Source of the DNA: JBHHXG01 sp046756985
GTDB lineage: Bacteria; Pseudomonadota; Zetaproteobacteria; Mariprofundales; Mariprofundaceae
Assembly (NCBI GenBank): GCA_046756985.1
Contig: JBHHXG010000018.1
Coordinates: forward strand, 1-28,187
Length of the DNA: 28,187 nt
Direction of reading: 5' to 3'
In this document: one piece after another, positions 1-8,477 of the stretch
Layout: each line of letters opens with the position of its first letter
Position numbering within the stretch: the first letter of the stretch is position 1
Made by a program: the position numbers and the translations under genes
Notes under the pieces: model-generated
What the model was told of the DNA's origin: nothing
Database searches by the model: none
The model's input: the letters and a program-made list of their open reading frames with translations, nothing else

Positions 1-1331
1 TCCTCGAAAAACTCCAGCGCAATGGCCGGGAACATGGCATAGGACAACACGTCTTCAACAGACTTCGCCTTGTCACCGACATCGCGGGTCAGCGTATCCA
101 GTTCCGGCTGCAGCAAATCGGCCGGGCGCACGTCAACGGCTTCCTCGCCGCCAAGCGCCAGTTTACGCACCTCTTCGTTAATCACGCCCAGCGCCTTGCC
201 ATACATGCCCTTCAGGTAAGATTTAGTTTCGTTGGTAATGACCTTGTACTTCTTGCCTGAAACGACATTGAGCACCGCCTGTGTACCGACAATCTGGCTG
301 GTCGGGGTGACCAGCGGCGGATAGCCGAAGTCTTCGCGCACACGCGGGATTTCGTCGAGCACATCATCCATCTTGTCAAGCGCATCCTGCTCTTTGAGCT
401 GGTTGGCAAGGTTCGAAATCATGCCGCCGGGAATCTGGTTGATGAAAACGCGGGTATCTACGCCTGTAGCATCCGATTCAAAGCGCTTGTACTTCTTGCG
501 CACTTCGCGGAAATAGGCCGCGATGTCCTGCAATAGTTGCAGATCGAGCCCTGTATCGTATTCGCTGCCGGCGAAGGCAGCGACCATGGCTTCGGTTGGC
601 GGATGCGATGTACCGCCGGCAAGCGGGGAAATCGCCGTATCGATGATATCACAGCCGGCATGTACTGCCTCCCATTGCACCATTTCGGCTACGCCAGCCG
701 TAGCATGGCTGTGCAGATGAAGCGGGATCGAGACGGCTTTTTTCAGCGCTGTCACGAGTTCACGCGTGGATGCTGGCGTTAAAAGGCCAGCCATGTCCTT
801 GATGGCCAGCGTATCGCATCCCATGTCTTCGAAGCCCTTACCGAGTTCGACAAAATGTTCCAGCGTATGCACGGGACTGGTCGTGTAGCAGATCGTGCCT
901 TCGGCATGTTTGCCATTTTCCTTGACCTGACTGATGGCGACACGAACATTGCGCAGATCGTTCATAGCATCAAAGGTACGGAATACATCCACGCCATTGG
1001 CTGCTGCCATATCGACAAACTTTTTGACGACATCATCGGCATAATGCCGGTAGCCAAGCAGGTTCTGGCCCCTGAGCAGCATCTGGATCGGTGTGTTCGG
1101 AAGCGCCTTGTTTAGTTCACGCAGGCGCACCCACGGGCCTTCCTTCAGGTAACGCAGACAGGTATCGAATGTGGCCCCGCCCCATGCCTCGATGGACCAG
1201 AAACCCACCTGATCAAGCTTTTTACAGATCGGCAGCATGTCGTCGAGTCGCATGCGCGTGGCCAGCAGGGACTGATGTCCGTCACGCAGCGCCAGTTCGG
1301 TAATCGCCAGTTTTCGTTTCTTTTGCGTCAT
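1..1331 (-). CDS. pycB: Pyruvate carboxylase subunit B / oxaloacetate decarboxylase alpha-like (partial, 3' end outside window)
   Basis: Carboxyltransferase subunit that moves CO2 from carboxybiotin to pyruvate, giving oxaloacetate in the cytoplasm. The ATG at 1331 opens a frame with no stop to the left edge (443 codons visible). The visible protein shows the family landmarks in order: LALRDGHQS near residue 13 (metal Asp), MLLRGQN, VFRTFDAMND, the LAIKDMAG lysine, and the LHLHSHATAG metal histidines. The visible part ends in ALEFFE, where members of this family pass into a linker and biotinyl domain; that part lies outside the window. An AAGGA Shine-Dalgarno lies upstream of the ATG. It sits 26 nt downstream of the biotin carboxylase gene, so the pair is most simply a two-subunit, anaplerotic pyruvate carboxylase. 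A sodium-pumping oxaloacetate decarboxylase would need membrane beta and gamma subunits; none is seen, but the region past the edge is unknown. Confidence 0.88.
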   Translation of the reverse strand, partial: MTQKKRKLAITELALRDGHQSLLATRMRLDDMLPICKKLDQVGFWSIEAWGGATFDTCLRYLKEGPWVRLRELNKALPNTPIQMLLRGQNLLGYRHYADDVVKKFVDMAAANGVDVFRTFDAMNDLRNVRVAISQVKENGKHAEGTICYTTSPVHTLEHFVELGKGFEDMGCDTLAIKDMAGLLTPASTRELVTALKKAVSIPLHLHSHATAGVAEMVQWEAVHAGCDIIDTAISPLAGGTSHPPTEAMVAAFAGSEYDTGLDLQLLQDIAAYFREVRKKYKRFESDATGVDTRVFINQIPGGMISNLANQLKEQDALDKMDDVLDEIPRVREDFGYPPLVTPTSQIVGTQAVLNVVSGKKYKVITNETKSYLKGMYGKALGVINEEVRKLALGGEEAVDVRPADLLQPELDTLTRDVGDKAKSVEDVLSYAMFPAIALEFFE

Positions 1332-1357
1332 GTTCTCAATCCTTTTCCGGAATCCTA

Positions 1358-2776
1358 CTACAGGCCTGCGTGTGCTGCGATGGCTGCGGAGACTGCTGCA
1401 GCGATATCCTCACGCGGCTCAAAGGGGATATAATCCAGCAGTTCCGGATGCCCATCCAGAAAACCGGTATGGAATACACCGTCCAGGAAGTCTCCCGAAG
1501 CGGCAATTTGGCGGTAGAAAGGCAGCGTTGTGCGCACGCCGCGGATATCGTATTCAGCCAGGGCACGTCTGGCCCGTGACACGGTACGTTTCCAGGTCGG
1601 TCCCCAGATGGTGAGTTTGGCGCACATCGAATCGTAATGCGGTGGAATGGTATAACCCGGATAGACGCACCCATCCACGCGAATGCCCGGCCCGCCCGGT
1701 GAGAAATAGCGGGTGATGCGGCCGGGTGTTGGCAGAAAGTTATTCTGCGGGTCTTCGGCATTGATACGGAACTCGATGGCATGCCCTTTCAGCTGTAGCT
1801 CTTCCTGGGTAAGGGGGAGTGGTTTGCCTGCGGCGATGCGAATCTGCTGCGCCACGATGTCCACGCCGGTAATTGCCTCGGTGATCGGGTGTTCCACCTG
1901 CAGTCGCGTATTCATTTCCATAAAAAAGAAGTTGTGCTCATGGTCAACGAGGAACTCAACCGTACCAGCGTTGACGTAATTGACCGCCTTGGCGGCCCGC
2001 ACGGCCACTTTACCCATAGCGGCGCGCAGTTTGTCATCGATAAAGTTGGATGGGGCAATCTCGATCAGCTTCTGGTTGCGGCGCTGGATGGAGCAGTCCC
2101 GTTCAAACAGGTGCAGTACGTTGCCATGCGTATCGGCCAACACCTGAAACTCGATGTGGTGCGGTTCGACAATACATTTTTCCATAAATAGTTCATCACT
2201 GCCAAATGCGGCCGATGCCTCACGCTGGGTGATGACATAGTTTTCGCGTAATTCTTCTTCATTGTCACAACGCCGGATACCACGGCCACCGCCACCGGCT
2301 GCGGCCTTGAGCATTACCGGATAGCCCATATCTATAGCCAGCTGGATGGCTTCTTCAACGCTTTTCAGCGAGTCTTCGGAACCTGGAATGACGGGTACGC
2401 CAGCGGCAATCATGGCAGCGCGCGCCTGGGTTTTGCTCCCCATGTCGCGAATGGCTTCGGGCGAGGGCCCGATATATGTGATTCCAGCTTCGATGATGGT
2501 ATGGGCGAAATCGGGATTTTCCGAAAGAAAGCCATAACCGGGATGCACGGCATCGCAGCCGGTTTTTGTGGCAATATCCACGATACGATGGATATTCAGG
2601 TAGCTTTTAACCGGGTCCGGTCCGATCAGTACTGCCTGATCGGCTTTCTTGACATGCAGAGCGCGGCTGTCCGCCTCGGAATAAATCGCCACGGTTTCAG
2701 CCCCCAGTTCCCGGCAGGAACGGATGATGCGGATGGCGCATTCTCCACGGTTGGCAACCAGTATGCGTTTGAACAA
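1358..2776 (-). CDS. pycA: Pyruvate carboxylase subunit A (biotin carboxylase)
   Basis: ATP-dependent carboxylation of biotin, the first half reaction of pyruvate carboxylase (or of acetyl-CoA carboxylase for the paralog AccC). The protein has an N-terminal FKRILVANRGE start, an ATP-grasp glycine loop (KAAAGGGGRGIRR) and the catalytic block EMNTRLQVEHPITEAITG, then the C-terminal biotin carboxylase domain. I chose the TTG at 2776 (472 aa). It gives the classic MFKRILVANRGE N-terminus and has AAGGAG about 9 nt upstream. An in-frame GTG at 2794 would add six residues but would place that Shine-Dalgarno inside the gene. Adjacency to the carboxyltransferase subunit favours PycA over AccC. It is divergent from tatA, with about 140 bp between the two starts. 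Confidence 0.88.
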   Translation of the reverse strand: MFKRILVANRGECAIRIIRSCRELGAETVAIYSEADSRALHVKKADQAVLIGPDPVKSYLNIHRIVDIATKTGCDAVHPGYGFLSENPDFAHTIIEAGITYIGPSPEAIRDMGSKTQARAAMIAAGVPVIPGSEDSLKSVEEAIQLAIDMGYPVMLKAAAGGGGRGIRRCDNEEELRENYVITQREASAAFGSDELFMEKCIVEPHHIEFQVLADTHGNVLHLFERDCSIQRRNQKLIEIAPSNFIDDKLRAAMGKVAVRAAKAVNYVNAGTVEFLVDHEHNFFFMEMNTRLQVEHPITEAITGVDIVAQQIRIAAGKPLPLTQEELQLKGHAIEFRINAEDPQNNFLPTPGRITRYFSPGGPGIRVDGCVYPGYTIPPHYDSMCAKLTIWGPTWKRTVSRARRALAEYDIRGVRTTLPFYRQIAASGDFLDGVFHTGFLDGHPELLDYIPFEPREDIAAAVSAAIAAHAGL

Positions 2777-2861
2777 GCGGACAGTCTCCTTCACAATACC
2801 TTCTGTGGGCGTGCGATGATAACCGCAGCAGGCATTTCAAACAAATCAGGATGCAAGCCGT

Positions 2862-2890
2862 TTGCTGCCTGGCGGCATTCCACGTAATGT
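2862..2890 (+). promoter_or_regulatory. Candidate sigma70-type promoter for tatABC
   Basis: TTGCTG (2862-2867), a 17-nt spacer, and TAATGT (2885-2890) lie 28 nt before the tatA start, inside the divergent pycA/tatA gap. The match is moderate and read by eye. No convincing partner promoter for pycA was picked out in the same gap. Confidence 0.35.
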
Positions 2891-2918
2891 GCCGCTGTTG
2901 CAAGTATAAGGAGTTACG

Positions 2919-3107
2919 ATGTTTGGATTGGGTACGACCGAGCTGATTCTGATTCTGGTGATTGTGCTGGTGCTGTTCGGTGCCAAGAAGCTGCCGGAAA
3001 TGGGGGCGGGGCTTGCCAAGGGTATCAGGAGCTTTCGCAAGAATATTTCTGAAGAGGAACAGTCGAAAGATACGGATACACCGAAGGATGACAGCAATAA
3101 CGCCTGA
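2919..3107 (+). CDS. tatA: Sec-independent translocase protein TatA
   Basis: Pore-forming subunit of the twin-arginine translocase in the inner membrane, which exports folded, often cofactor-bearing proteins. It has 62 residues: a short N-terminal membrane helix (LGTTELILILVIVLVLFG), the hinge with a phenylalanine-glycine pair, the amphipathic helix containing KKLPEMGAGLAKGIRSF, and an acidic tail. An AAGGAG Shine-Dalgarno at 2908-2913 with a 5-nt spacer sets the ATG. First gene of tatABC; tatB begins 28 nt downstream. Confidence 0.95.
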   Translation: MFGLGTTELILILVIVLVLFGAKKLPEMGAGLAKGIRSFRKNISEEEQSKDTDTPKDDSNNA

Positions 3108-3135
3108 TTCTGTCTGCTTCATGCGGGGCTGCTGA

Positions 3136-3408
3136 ATGCCTGACATTGGTCTGTTTGAGCTGATTCTGATTGGCGCGCTGGCGTTTGTCGTGCTCGGACC
3201 GGAGCGCTTGCCGGAATTCTTCGGCCAGATCGGACGCATGCTGCGCCATGCCCGCATGTGGGTGGGTGAACTGAAGCATCAGTGGCAGCAGGAAACCCGC
3301 GAAGTCCGAGGAGACGTGGATAAGGTGCATGATGCGGTCTCAGGGAGCATCAGCACGATAGAGGATGCTGCGCCCGATTCGGATACGGATGCGGCAAAAC
3401 CCAAATGA
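3136..3408 (+). CDS. tatB: Sec-independent translocase protein TatB
   Basis: Substrate-receptor partner of TatC in the twin-arginine translocase. It has 90 residues with an N-terminal helix (FELILIGALAFVVLGPERLPEF) carrying the glutamate and GPERLP hinge typical of TatB, followed by an amphipathic helix rich in R, H and W and an acidic C-terminal tail. It is shorter than E. coli TatB (171 aa), mostly in the variable tail. The stop overlaps the tatC start (ATGA at 3405-3408). Its position between tatA and tatC supports TatB over a second TatA. Confidence 0.93.
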   Translation: MPDIGLFELILIGALAFVVLGPERLPEFFGQIGRMLRHARMWVGELKHQWQQETREVRGDVDKVHDAVSGSISTIEDAAPDSDTDAAKPK

Positions 3409-4166
3409 CAGAGAACACCCAACAGAACAATCCGGAGAACAGTCAAGTTTCCGTGCTGTCACATCTGCGGGAGCTTCGCCGTCGGCTCAAAGTTGCTGTG
3501 ATTGTTTATGTCATCGGCGTGATGGTCCTGATGAATTTTTCCGATGCGGTGTTCGATTTTATGTCCGAGCCCTTACGGGCAGCGCTGCCGGAGGGACAAC
3601 CGCTGATTTTTCTAAATGCGCCGGATGTGTTTTTTACTTATCTGAAAATTGCGCTGGTACTGAGCCTGTTTGCCACCGCTCCTATCACCTTTTACCAGCT
3701 CTGGGCCTTTGTTGCACCGGGATTGTATCAGCATGAAAAGCGGGTATTTCTCAGCTATTTCATAGCCAGTGTCGGCTTGCTGCTGGCCGGTGGCGCCTTT
3801 GCCTTCTATGTTGTCTTTCCACTGATTTTCGAGTTTTTCCTTGGCTTTTCGACCGACACGATTCAGGCCATGCCGGCAGTGAAAGAGTATCTGTCGCTGG
3901 CGCTCAAACTGCTGTTTGCTTTCGGTCTGAGCTTCCAGATACCGATCATCGTCCTGATTCTGGTGCGTCTTGGGTTTGTCGAGGTTGCAGGCCTTACTGC
4001 CAAGCGGCGTTACGTCATTGTCTGGGCCTTTATTTTCGCTGCCATACTGACGCCACCGGATATTATCTCGCAAGCCCTGCTGGCTCTGCCGATGATGCTG
4101 CTCTATGAGCTCGGCATTATGCTGGCCAGGATAGAAAGAAAGCCTGAGGTTCAGCAGGCGGAATAA
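3405..4166 (+). CDS. tatC: Sec-independent translocase protein TatC
   Basis: Polytopic core of the Tat receptor that recognises the twin-arginine motif of signal peptides. It has 253 residues with a cytoplasmic N-terminus containing LSHLRELRRRL, then about six membrane helices. The FVVFPLIFEFF-like segment (reads YVVFPLIFEFFLGF) and the ALTPPDIISQ-type loop (reads ILTPPDIISQALLALPMMLLYE) are diagnostic. The start overlaps the tatB stop by 4 nt, indicating translational coupling. Last gene of the tat operon; I see no strong terminator in the 141-bp gap that follows. Confidence 0.95.
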   Translation: MTENTQQNNPENSQVSVLSHLRELRRRLKVAVIVYVIGVMVLMNFSDAVFDFMSEPLRAALPEGQPLIFLNAPDVFFTYLKIALVLSLFATAPITFYQLWAFVAPGLYQHEKRVFLSYFIASVGLLLAGGAFAFYVVFPLIFEFFLGFSTDTIQAMPAVKEYLSLALKLLFAFGLSFQIPIIVLILVRLGFVEVAGLTAKRRYVIVWAFIFAAILTPPDIISQALLALPMMLLYELGIMLARIERKPEVQQAE

Positions 4167-4268
4167 TCTCACCCCTGCTGGATGGGAGGGTCACACTCAA
4201 CATGCCCTTGCTTGTGATAGTTTCTGTCAGTCCCGCCAAATCATAGCCAATTCCACAAAGCGATTGGT

Positions 4269-4297
4269 ATTCTGTACGTGGTGTTCATTATTCTGTA
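4269..4297 (+). promoter_or_regulatory. Direct repeat ATTCTGTA x2, candidate operator upstream of the XRE-cupin gene
   Basis: Two identical 8-mers ATTCTGTA start at 4269 and 4290, exactly 21 bp apart (two helical turns), and end 11 nt before the regulator ATG at 4308. The spacing on one DNA face suggests a binding site for a dimeric or tetrameric regulator, plausibly the adjacent XRE-cupin protein. No Shine-Dalgarno is visible before 4308, so the mRNA leader may be very short. The rest of the 4167-4307 gap shows nothing else I can support. Confidence 0.4.
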
Positions 4298-4307
4298 GCA
4301 TCCACAC

Positions 4308-4847
4308 ATGCCAGTTTCATCACGAGTTCATAACCTGCGCGAATCTAAGGGGTTGTCGCTGCGCGCCTTGGCAGAAGCGGCTGGCGTGAGTCCTGCCACG
4401 CTGTCGCAAGTCGAGTCCGGCCAGACATCGCCTTCTGTAGCCACATTGGAAAAGCTTGCGGATGGGTTGGGCATGAGTGTTGCCGCTTTTTTTCTGGATG
4501 AGAGCGAGGAAGAAGATATCGAGGTGTTTTCGCTCTCTGATCGGCCTGAGGTCAAGTTGAGCGGTGGAAGCACCCTGATTCCACTGGCTGCACGACACTA
4601 TCCCGTAGGCTTCGAACCTATTCTTGTACGGCTGGAGCCCGGTGGTGAATTCGACGAGGATTTGTATGGTATCAGCAGCAGCCATGCTTATGCTTGGGTG
4701 CGTCTTGGCAGCGCGACGCTTGAATGCAATGGCCACTGCTTTCCAGTTAGTGAAACACAATCAGTCTATTACGATCCACGTAAGCCGCATAACTGGCGGA
4801 ATTCGGCTGATGAAGTATGCGAGTTGCTGATTGTGAGGTCACGGTAA
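4308..4847 (+). CDS. XRE-family transcriptional regulator with C-terminal cupin domain
   Basis: Predicted DNA-binding regulator of 179 aa. Residues about 5-62 form an HTH_3 domain (LRESKGLSLRALAEAAGV, then SPATLSQVESGQTSPSVATLEKLA). Residues about 100-178 form a cupin_2 fold that in this family binds a small ligand or metal (VRLEPGGEFDEDLYG; YYDPRKPHNWRNSADEVCELLIV). Its stop overlaps the hyfB start by one nucleotide (TAATG at 4845-4849), so it is translationally coupled to the hyf genes and is the first gene of that operon. I infer that it regulates the operon, including itself, in response to an unknown ligand. XRE-cupin proteins elsewhere control diverse pathways, so the ligand cannot be guessed. 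Confidence 0.88.
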   Translation: MPVSSRVHNLRESKGLSLRALAEAAGVSPATLSQVESGQTSPSVATLEKLADGLGMSVAAFFLDESEEEDIEVFSLSDRPEVKLSGGSTLIPLAARHYPVGFEPILVRLEPGGEFDEDLYGISSSHAYAWVRLGSATLECNGHCFPVSETQSVYYDPRKPHNWRNSADEVCELLIVRSR

Positions 4848-6874
4848 TGGCCCTGACTATTGGGCTTGCAGCCATGGCACTGACACTGTTGGCAGCCATT
4901 GTGTCGCCTTTTCTGGGACGTTGTGCCTGTGCGCAACGCTTCGCTGTTTCATTATTGCTGGCCGCTGCCGGCGGCCTGGCGGTGGTTGCCGGATTTTTAA
5001 TGCTTCTGATACAGGAAGAAGCTGGCACCATGTTACTGCCGATTGGCCTTCCATGGTTGCCGATGCACCTGCGTATGGATGCTCTATCCGGTTTTTTTCT
5101 GTTGACGATTGGTTCTCTGTTGGCACCGGTTGGCATCTATTCAGTAGGCTATTTAAAAAAACTTGAGGAAGAAGGGAGTCTGACGCAGCTCGGTGTTTTC
5201 CTGCCGTTATTTGTGCTGGGCATGCTGGGGGTGGTGTTGGCCGATGATGCCTACACTTTCATGGTTTTCTGGGAGTTAATGAGCCTCTCCTCCTATTTTC
5301 TGGTGACGTTTGAGCATGACAGGGAAGAAAATCGCCGGGCAGGATTCCTCTATTTACTGATGGCCCATGTGGCGGGGCTTTTAATTCTGGGTGCGTTTGC
5401 CGTGCTTTACGCTGCGGGCGGCGCATTTACGTTTGAAGCAATGCGTACAGCCGACATCAGCCCGGCGTGGGCTACGGTCGCCTTTCTTCTGGCAGGATTT
5501 GGTTTTGGCATGAAAGCGGGTGTTATACCGCTGCACGCCTGGCTTCCTGAAGCTCACCCCGTGGCTCCAAGCAATGCCTCGGCGCTTATGAGCGGCATTA
5601 TGCTCAAAGTAGCGATTTTCGGGTTTTTGCGTGTTATATGGGATCTGGTCGGCATACATGACTTCCAGTGGTGGTGGGGCGCGCTGGTGCTTGCAGCTGG
5701 TTCGGCTTCGGCAGTGACAGGAGTATTGCTGGCCTTGCAGCAACACGACCTCAAACGCCTGCTGGCTTATCACTCAGTGGAGAATATCGGCATTATCCTC
5801 ATTGGGATGGGGCTGGCGATGGTTTTCATTACCTTCGGCCACCCTCTGATGGCGGCGCTGGGTTTGATCGCGGCACTTTATCACACCATCAACCATGCCT
5901 TGTTCAAGGGCTTGCTGTTTATGGGCGCAGGCGCAGTCCTGCATGCGACTGGTACGCGCAACATGGAACAAATGGGCGGCCTGATTCACCGCATGCCTGT
6001 GACTGCCGTTGTGTTTCTGGTTGCCTGCATTTCGATTTCAGCATTACCCCCATTCAATGGTTTTGTTTCTGAGTGGCTGACTTTCCAGACGGCATTGCTG
6101 GCGCCGCAACTGGAGGGCACGTTGCTGGCTGCGCTGATTCCATTCTCTGCCTCCATGCTGGCTCTTGCGGGGGCGCTTGCTGCGGCCTGTTTTGTCAAAG
6201 TCTTTGGCATTGTGTTTCTGGGCCATGCACGCTCGCATCATGCCACCGATACGCATGAAGCCGATGGCTGGATGAGGGTGGGTATGGTGATTCCCGCCGT
6301 GTTGTGTTTGCTCCTTGGCGTATTGCCAACTTTTTTTATTCCGCTGATTGATGCTGTTCCACAGGCATTGATTCATGTCTCTCTGGGCGAGTCCATCCAT
6401 GCAGAAGGATGGTTATGGCTCACGCCCGTCGATGCAGATCGGGCCTCTTTCTCAGCTCCGATGATGCTGATTGGTATGCTGACTCTGGGTGCGGTGATTT
6501 TCTGGCGGCTGCATCCCAAAGGCGTGCGCATTCATCGTGGTCCGATGTGGAGTTGCGGGCATCCGCATTTGAATCCCCGCATGCAATATACGGCCACGAG
6601 TTTTTCACAACCGTTGCGTCGTATCTTTTCCGGCATCTATCAGCCCGATGAGCATAAAGATATTCAGTATGGTTCACACAAGCTGGTGGTGAAGAGTGTG
6701 CGTTATGCCGTGCATGTCCGGGATATGGCATTTCAAATATTGTATGTACCTGTCGGTCAGGCCATCAACGCTATTTCCGGGTGGGTGGCGCGTGAGCATC
6801 AGCGCGGTCTGCATGCTTATCTGACCTATATCTTTGCAACCATATTGTTGCTTCTGGTTTGGGTGACACTGTGA
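4847..6874 (+). CDS. hyfB: Hydrogenase-4 component B-like (NuoL/antiporter-type) membrane subunit
   Basis: Large ion-translocating membrane subunit of the complex I/group 4 hydrogenase superfamily, 675 aa, about the length of E. coli HyfB. It shows the antiporter-like core: MVFWELMSLSSYFLV, GFGMKAGVIPLHAWLPEAHP (the conserved lysine and HAWLP loop), LLAYHSVENIGIILIG, and HALFKGLLFMGAGAVLH with SALPPFNGFVSEW. The ATG at 4847 is chosen over an upstream in-frame ATG at 4817. It overlaps the regulator stop as TAATG, has a GAGG Shine-Dalgarno at 4835-4838, and removes ten hydrophilic residues ahead of the first membrane helix. A likely proton- or sodium-translocating arm; which ion cannot be read from sequence. 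Confidence 0.9.
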   Translation: MALTIGLAAMALTLLAAIVSPFLGRCACAQRFAVSLLLAAAGGLAVVAGFLMLLIQEEAGTMLLPIGLPWLPMHLRMDALSGFFLLTIGSLLAPVGIYSVGYLKKLEEEGSLTQLGVFLPLFVLGMLGVVLADDAYTFMVFWELMSLSSYFLVTFEHDREENRRAGFLYLLMAHVAGLLILGAFAVLYAAGGAFTFEAMRTADISPAWATVAFLLAGFGFGMKAGVIPLHAWLPEAHPVAPSNASALMSGIMLKVAIFGFLRVIWDLVGIHDFQWWWGALVLAAGSASAVTGVLLALQQHDLKRLLAYHSVENIGIILIGMGLAMVFITFGHPLMAALGLIAALYHTINHALFKGLLFMGAGAVLHATGTRNMEQMGGLIHRMPVTAVVFLVACISISALPPFNGFVSEWLTFQTALLAPQLEGTLLAALIPFSASMLALAGALAAACFVKVFGIVFLGHARSHHATDTHEADGWMRVGMVIPAVLCLLLGVLPTFFIPLIDAVPQALIHVSLGESIHAEGWLWLTPVDADRASFSAPMMLIGMLTLGAVIFWRLHPKGVRIHRGPMWSCGHPHLNPRMQYTATSFSQPLRRIFSGIYQPDEHKDIQYGSHKLVVKSVRYAVHVRDMAFQILYVPVGQAINAISGWVAREHQRGLHAYLTYIFATILLLLVWVTL

Positions 6875-7815
6875 AGGTCATGCTTTTGAATGTCATTCAG
6901 GTGATGTTACTGGTAGGTACAGCACCTCTGGCAGCGGGTATTGTCAGAAAGTTCAAAGCCCGACTGCAGAATCGACGTGGGGCCAGTATCTTTCAGCCGT
7001 ATCAGGATTTATCCAAACTTTTTGCCAAGGAAGTGGTATTGGCGGAACACGCTTCGTGGGTTTTTCGCATGGCTCCTTACGTGATATTCACGGCAACGGT
7101 GCTGGCTGCCAGCGTCGTTCCGGTGCTGTTTTTGAATATGCCTTCAGCACTGATTGCCGATGTCATTGCCATGGCCGCTCTATTGGCACTGGCCCGGTTT
7201 TTTACCGCCCTTGCCGGTATGGATATTGGCACAGCCTTTGGTGGCATGGGGGCCAGCCGTGAAATGACTTTCTCGGCACTGGCCGAACCTGCCATGTTGA
7301 TGGCGGTATTTGTCATATCGCTTGGGGCACAAAGCACCAATCTTTCTACCATGGTTGAGTATGCGCTACATCTGAATCACCTGATGCCCTCAGTGGCCTT
7401 TGCACTGGCGGCACTGTTGATGGTGGCGGTAGCTGAAAACGGACGGATTCCGATTGATAACCCTGCAACTCATCTTGAGCTGACCATGATTCATGAAGCA
7501 ATGATTCTGGAATATTCCGGCAGACACCTGGCATTAATCGAATGGGCTGCACAAGTGAAATTGCTGCTGTTTGCCACGCTGATTATCAATCTTTTTGTGC
7601 CATGGGGAATTGCCGAAACCATGCAGCCGGAATGGGTTGGCCTGGCGCTCTTTCTGTGGCTGGCGAAAGTCGTGTTGCTGTTTGCAGGTTTGGCTATCAT
7701 GGAAACGGGTTTGGCCAAAATGCGTTTGTTTGAAGTGCCCGATTATCTGTCCGCCTCCTTTGTTCTGGCGTTTCTGGGCATGATGATTCATTACATTCTG
7801 GAGGTTGGCGCGTGA
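6871..7815 (+). CDS. hyfC: Hydrogenase-4 component C-like (NuoH/HycD-type) membrane subunit
   Basis: Membrane subunit that links the hydrophilic arm to the ion-pumping arm in complex I-like enzymes. It has 314 aa with about eight helices. Family blocks include RRGASIFQPYQDLSKLFAKE near residue 33, the acidic loop AENGRIPIDNPATHLELTMIHEAMILEYSG, and the C-terminal FEVPDYLSASFVLAFLGMM. I chose the GTG at 6871 because it overlaps the hyfB stop as GTGA, like the next junctions. A TTG at 6859 and an ATG at 6880 are in-frame alternatives. The conserved glutamates of the quinone/ion path loop appear intact. Confidence 0.9.
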   Translation: MKVMLLNVIQVMLLVGTAPLAAGIVRKFKARLQNRRGASIFQPYQDLSKLFAKEVVLAEHASWVFRMAPYVIFTATVLAASVVPVLFLNMPSALIADVIAMAALLALARFFTALAGMDIGTAFGGMGASREMTFSALAEPAMLMAVFVISLGAQSTNLSTMVEYALHLNHLMPSVAFALAALLMVAVAENGRIPIDNPATHLELTMIHEAMILEYSGRHLALIEWAAQVKLLLFATLIINLFVPWGIAETMQPEWVGLALFLWLAKVVLLFAGLAIMETGLAKMRLFEVPDYLSASFVLAFLGMMIHYILEVGA

Positions 7816-8477
7816 CAGGTACCCACTGGTTACAAGAGGCGATCTCGGTGGCTGCATCACTGATGTTACTCATATCATTCAGCCTTCTGGCACAACATCG
7901 CATGCTGGCTGTGCTGCACTGGTTTGCGGCACAGGGGGTGGTACTGGCTGTAACGACGGCACTGGTGGCTAATGTTTCCGGCCAATCCGAACTTTATATT
8001 TCAGCAATGTTGACCTTTGTGCTCAAGGGTATGCTGTTGCCGTGGCTGTTGTGGAAAGCAATCCGCAAATTGCATGTACATCGTGAAGTCGAACCCTTGG
8101 TAAATATGCCGGTTACGATGGTCATTGCACTGGCACTGGTGTTGTTCTCTTTCTATGTCTCGCTGCCCATTGAGCAAATGTCCGAGCTTGTTACACGCAA
8201 CACCCTGGCCATTGCCACTGCTACCGTGTTTCTTGGTATGCTGATGATGATCACACGACGTAAGGCCATTACGCAGGTCATTGGTTTTCTCTCGATTGAG
8301 AATGCCCTGTTCTTTACGGCAGTAGGGGCTACCTATGGTATGCCGATGGTTGTCGAGTTGGGCGTGGCTTTTGATGTTCTCATTGCCGCATTGATTTTTG
8401 GTCTGTTCTTTTCCCACATCAGTTCGACCTTTGACTCTCTCGATCTGGATGTGATGCATAAAAAGGGTCGGGAATGA
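7812..8477 (+). CDS. hyfE: Hydrogenase-4 component E-like (NuoK-like) membrane subunit
   Basis: Small membrane subunit of 221 aa (E. coli HyfE is 216), with about six or seven predicted helices. Its NuoK-like part carries LRK-like and SIENALFFTAVGATYGMPMVVE segments (ITQVIGFLSIENALFF), with the buried glutamate expected for the NuoK-type proton path. GTG start in a GTGA overlap with hyfC; ATGA overlap with hyfF. A homologous slot is called HycP in mycobacterial Hyc-like clusters. Role inferred: part of the ion-translocating membrane arm. Confidence 0.85.
   Translation: MTGTHWLQEAISVAASLMLLISFSLLAQHRMLAVLHWFAAQGVVLAVTTALVANVSGQSELYISAMLTFVLKGMLLPWLLWKAIRKLHVHREVEPLVNMPVTMVIALALVLFSFYVSLPIEQMSELVTRNTLAIATATVFLGMLMMITRRKAITQVIGFLSIENALFFTAVGATYGMPMVVELGVAFDVLIAALIFGLFFSHISSTFDSLDLDVMHKKGRE

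Noticed and set aside
1336..1782. 148-aa minus-strand open frame
   Set aside because: It lies in another frame within pycA; the pycA frame encodes clear biotin carboxylase motifs.
4167..4200. Possible terminator after tatC (ACCC...GGGT)
   Set aside because: Imperfect short stem and no T tract.
4817..4846. Upstream ATG as the hyfB start
   Set aside because: It would overlap the regulator by 31 nt and adds hydrophilic residues; the TAATG junction with GAGG Shine-Dalgarno at 4847 is better.
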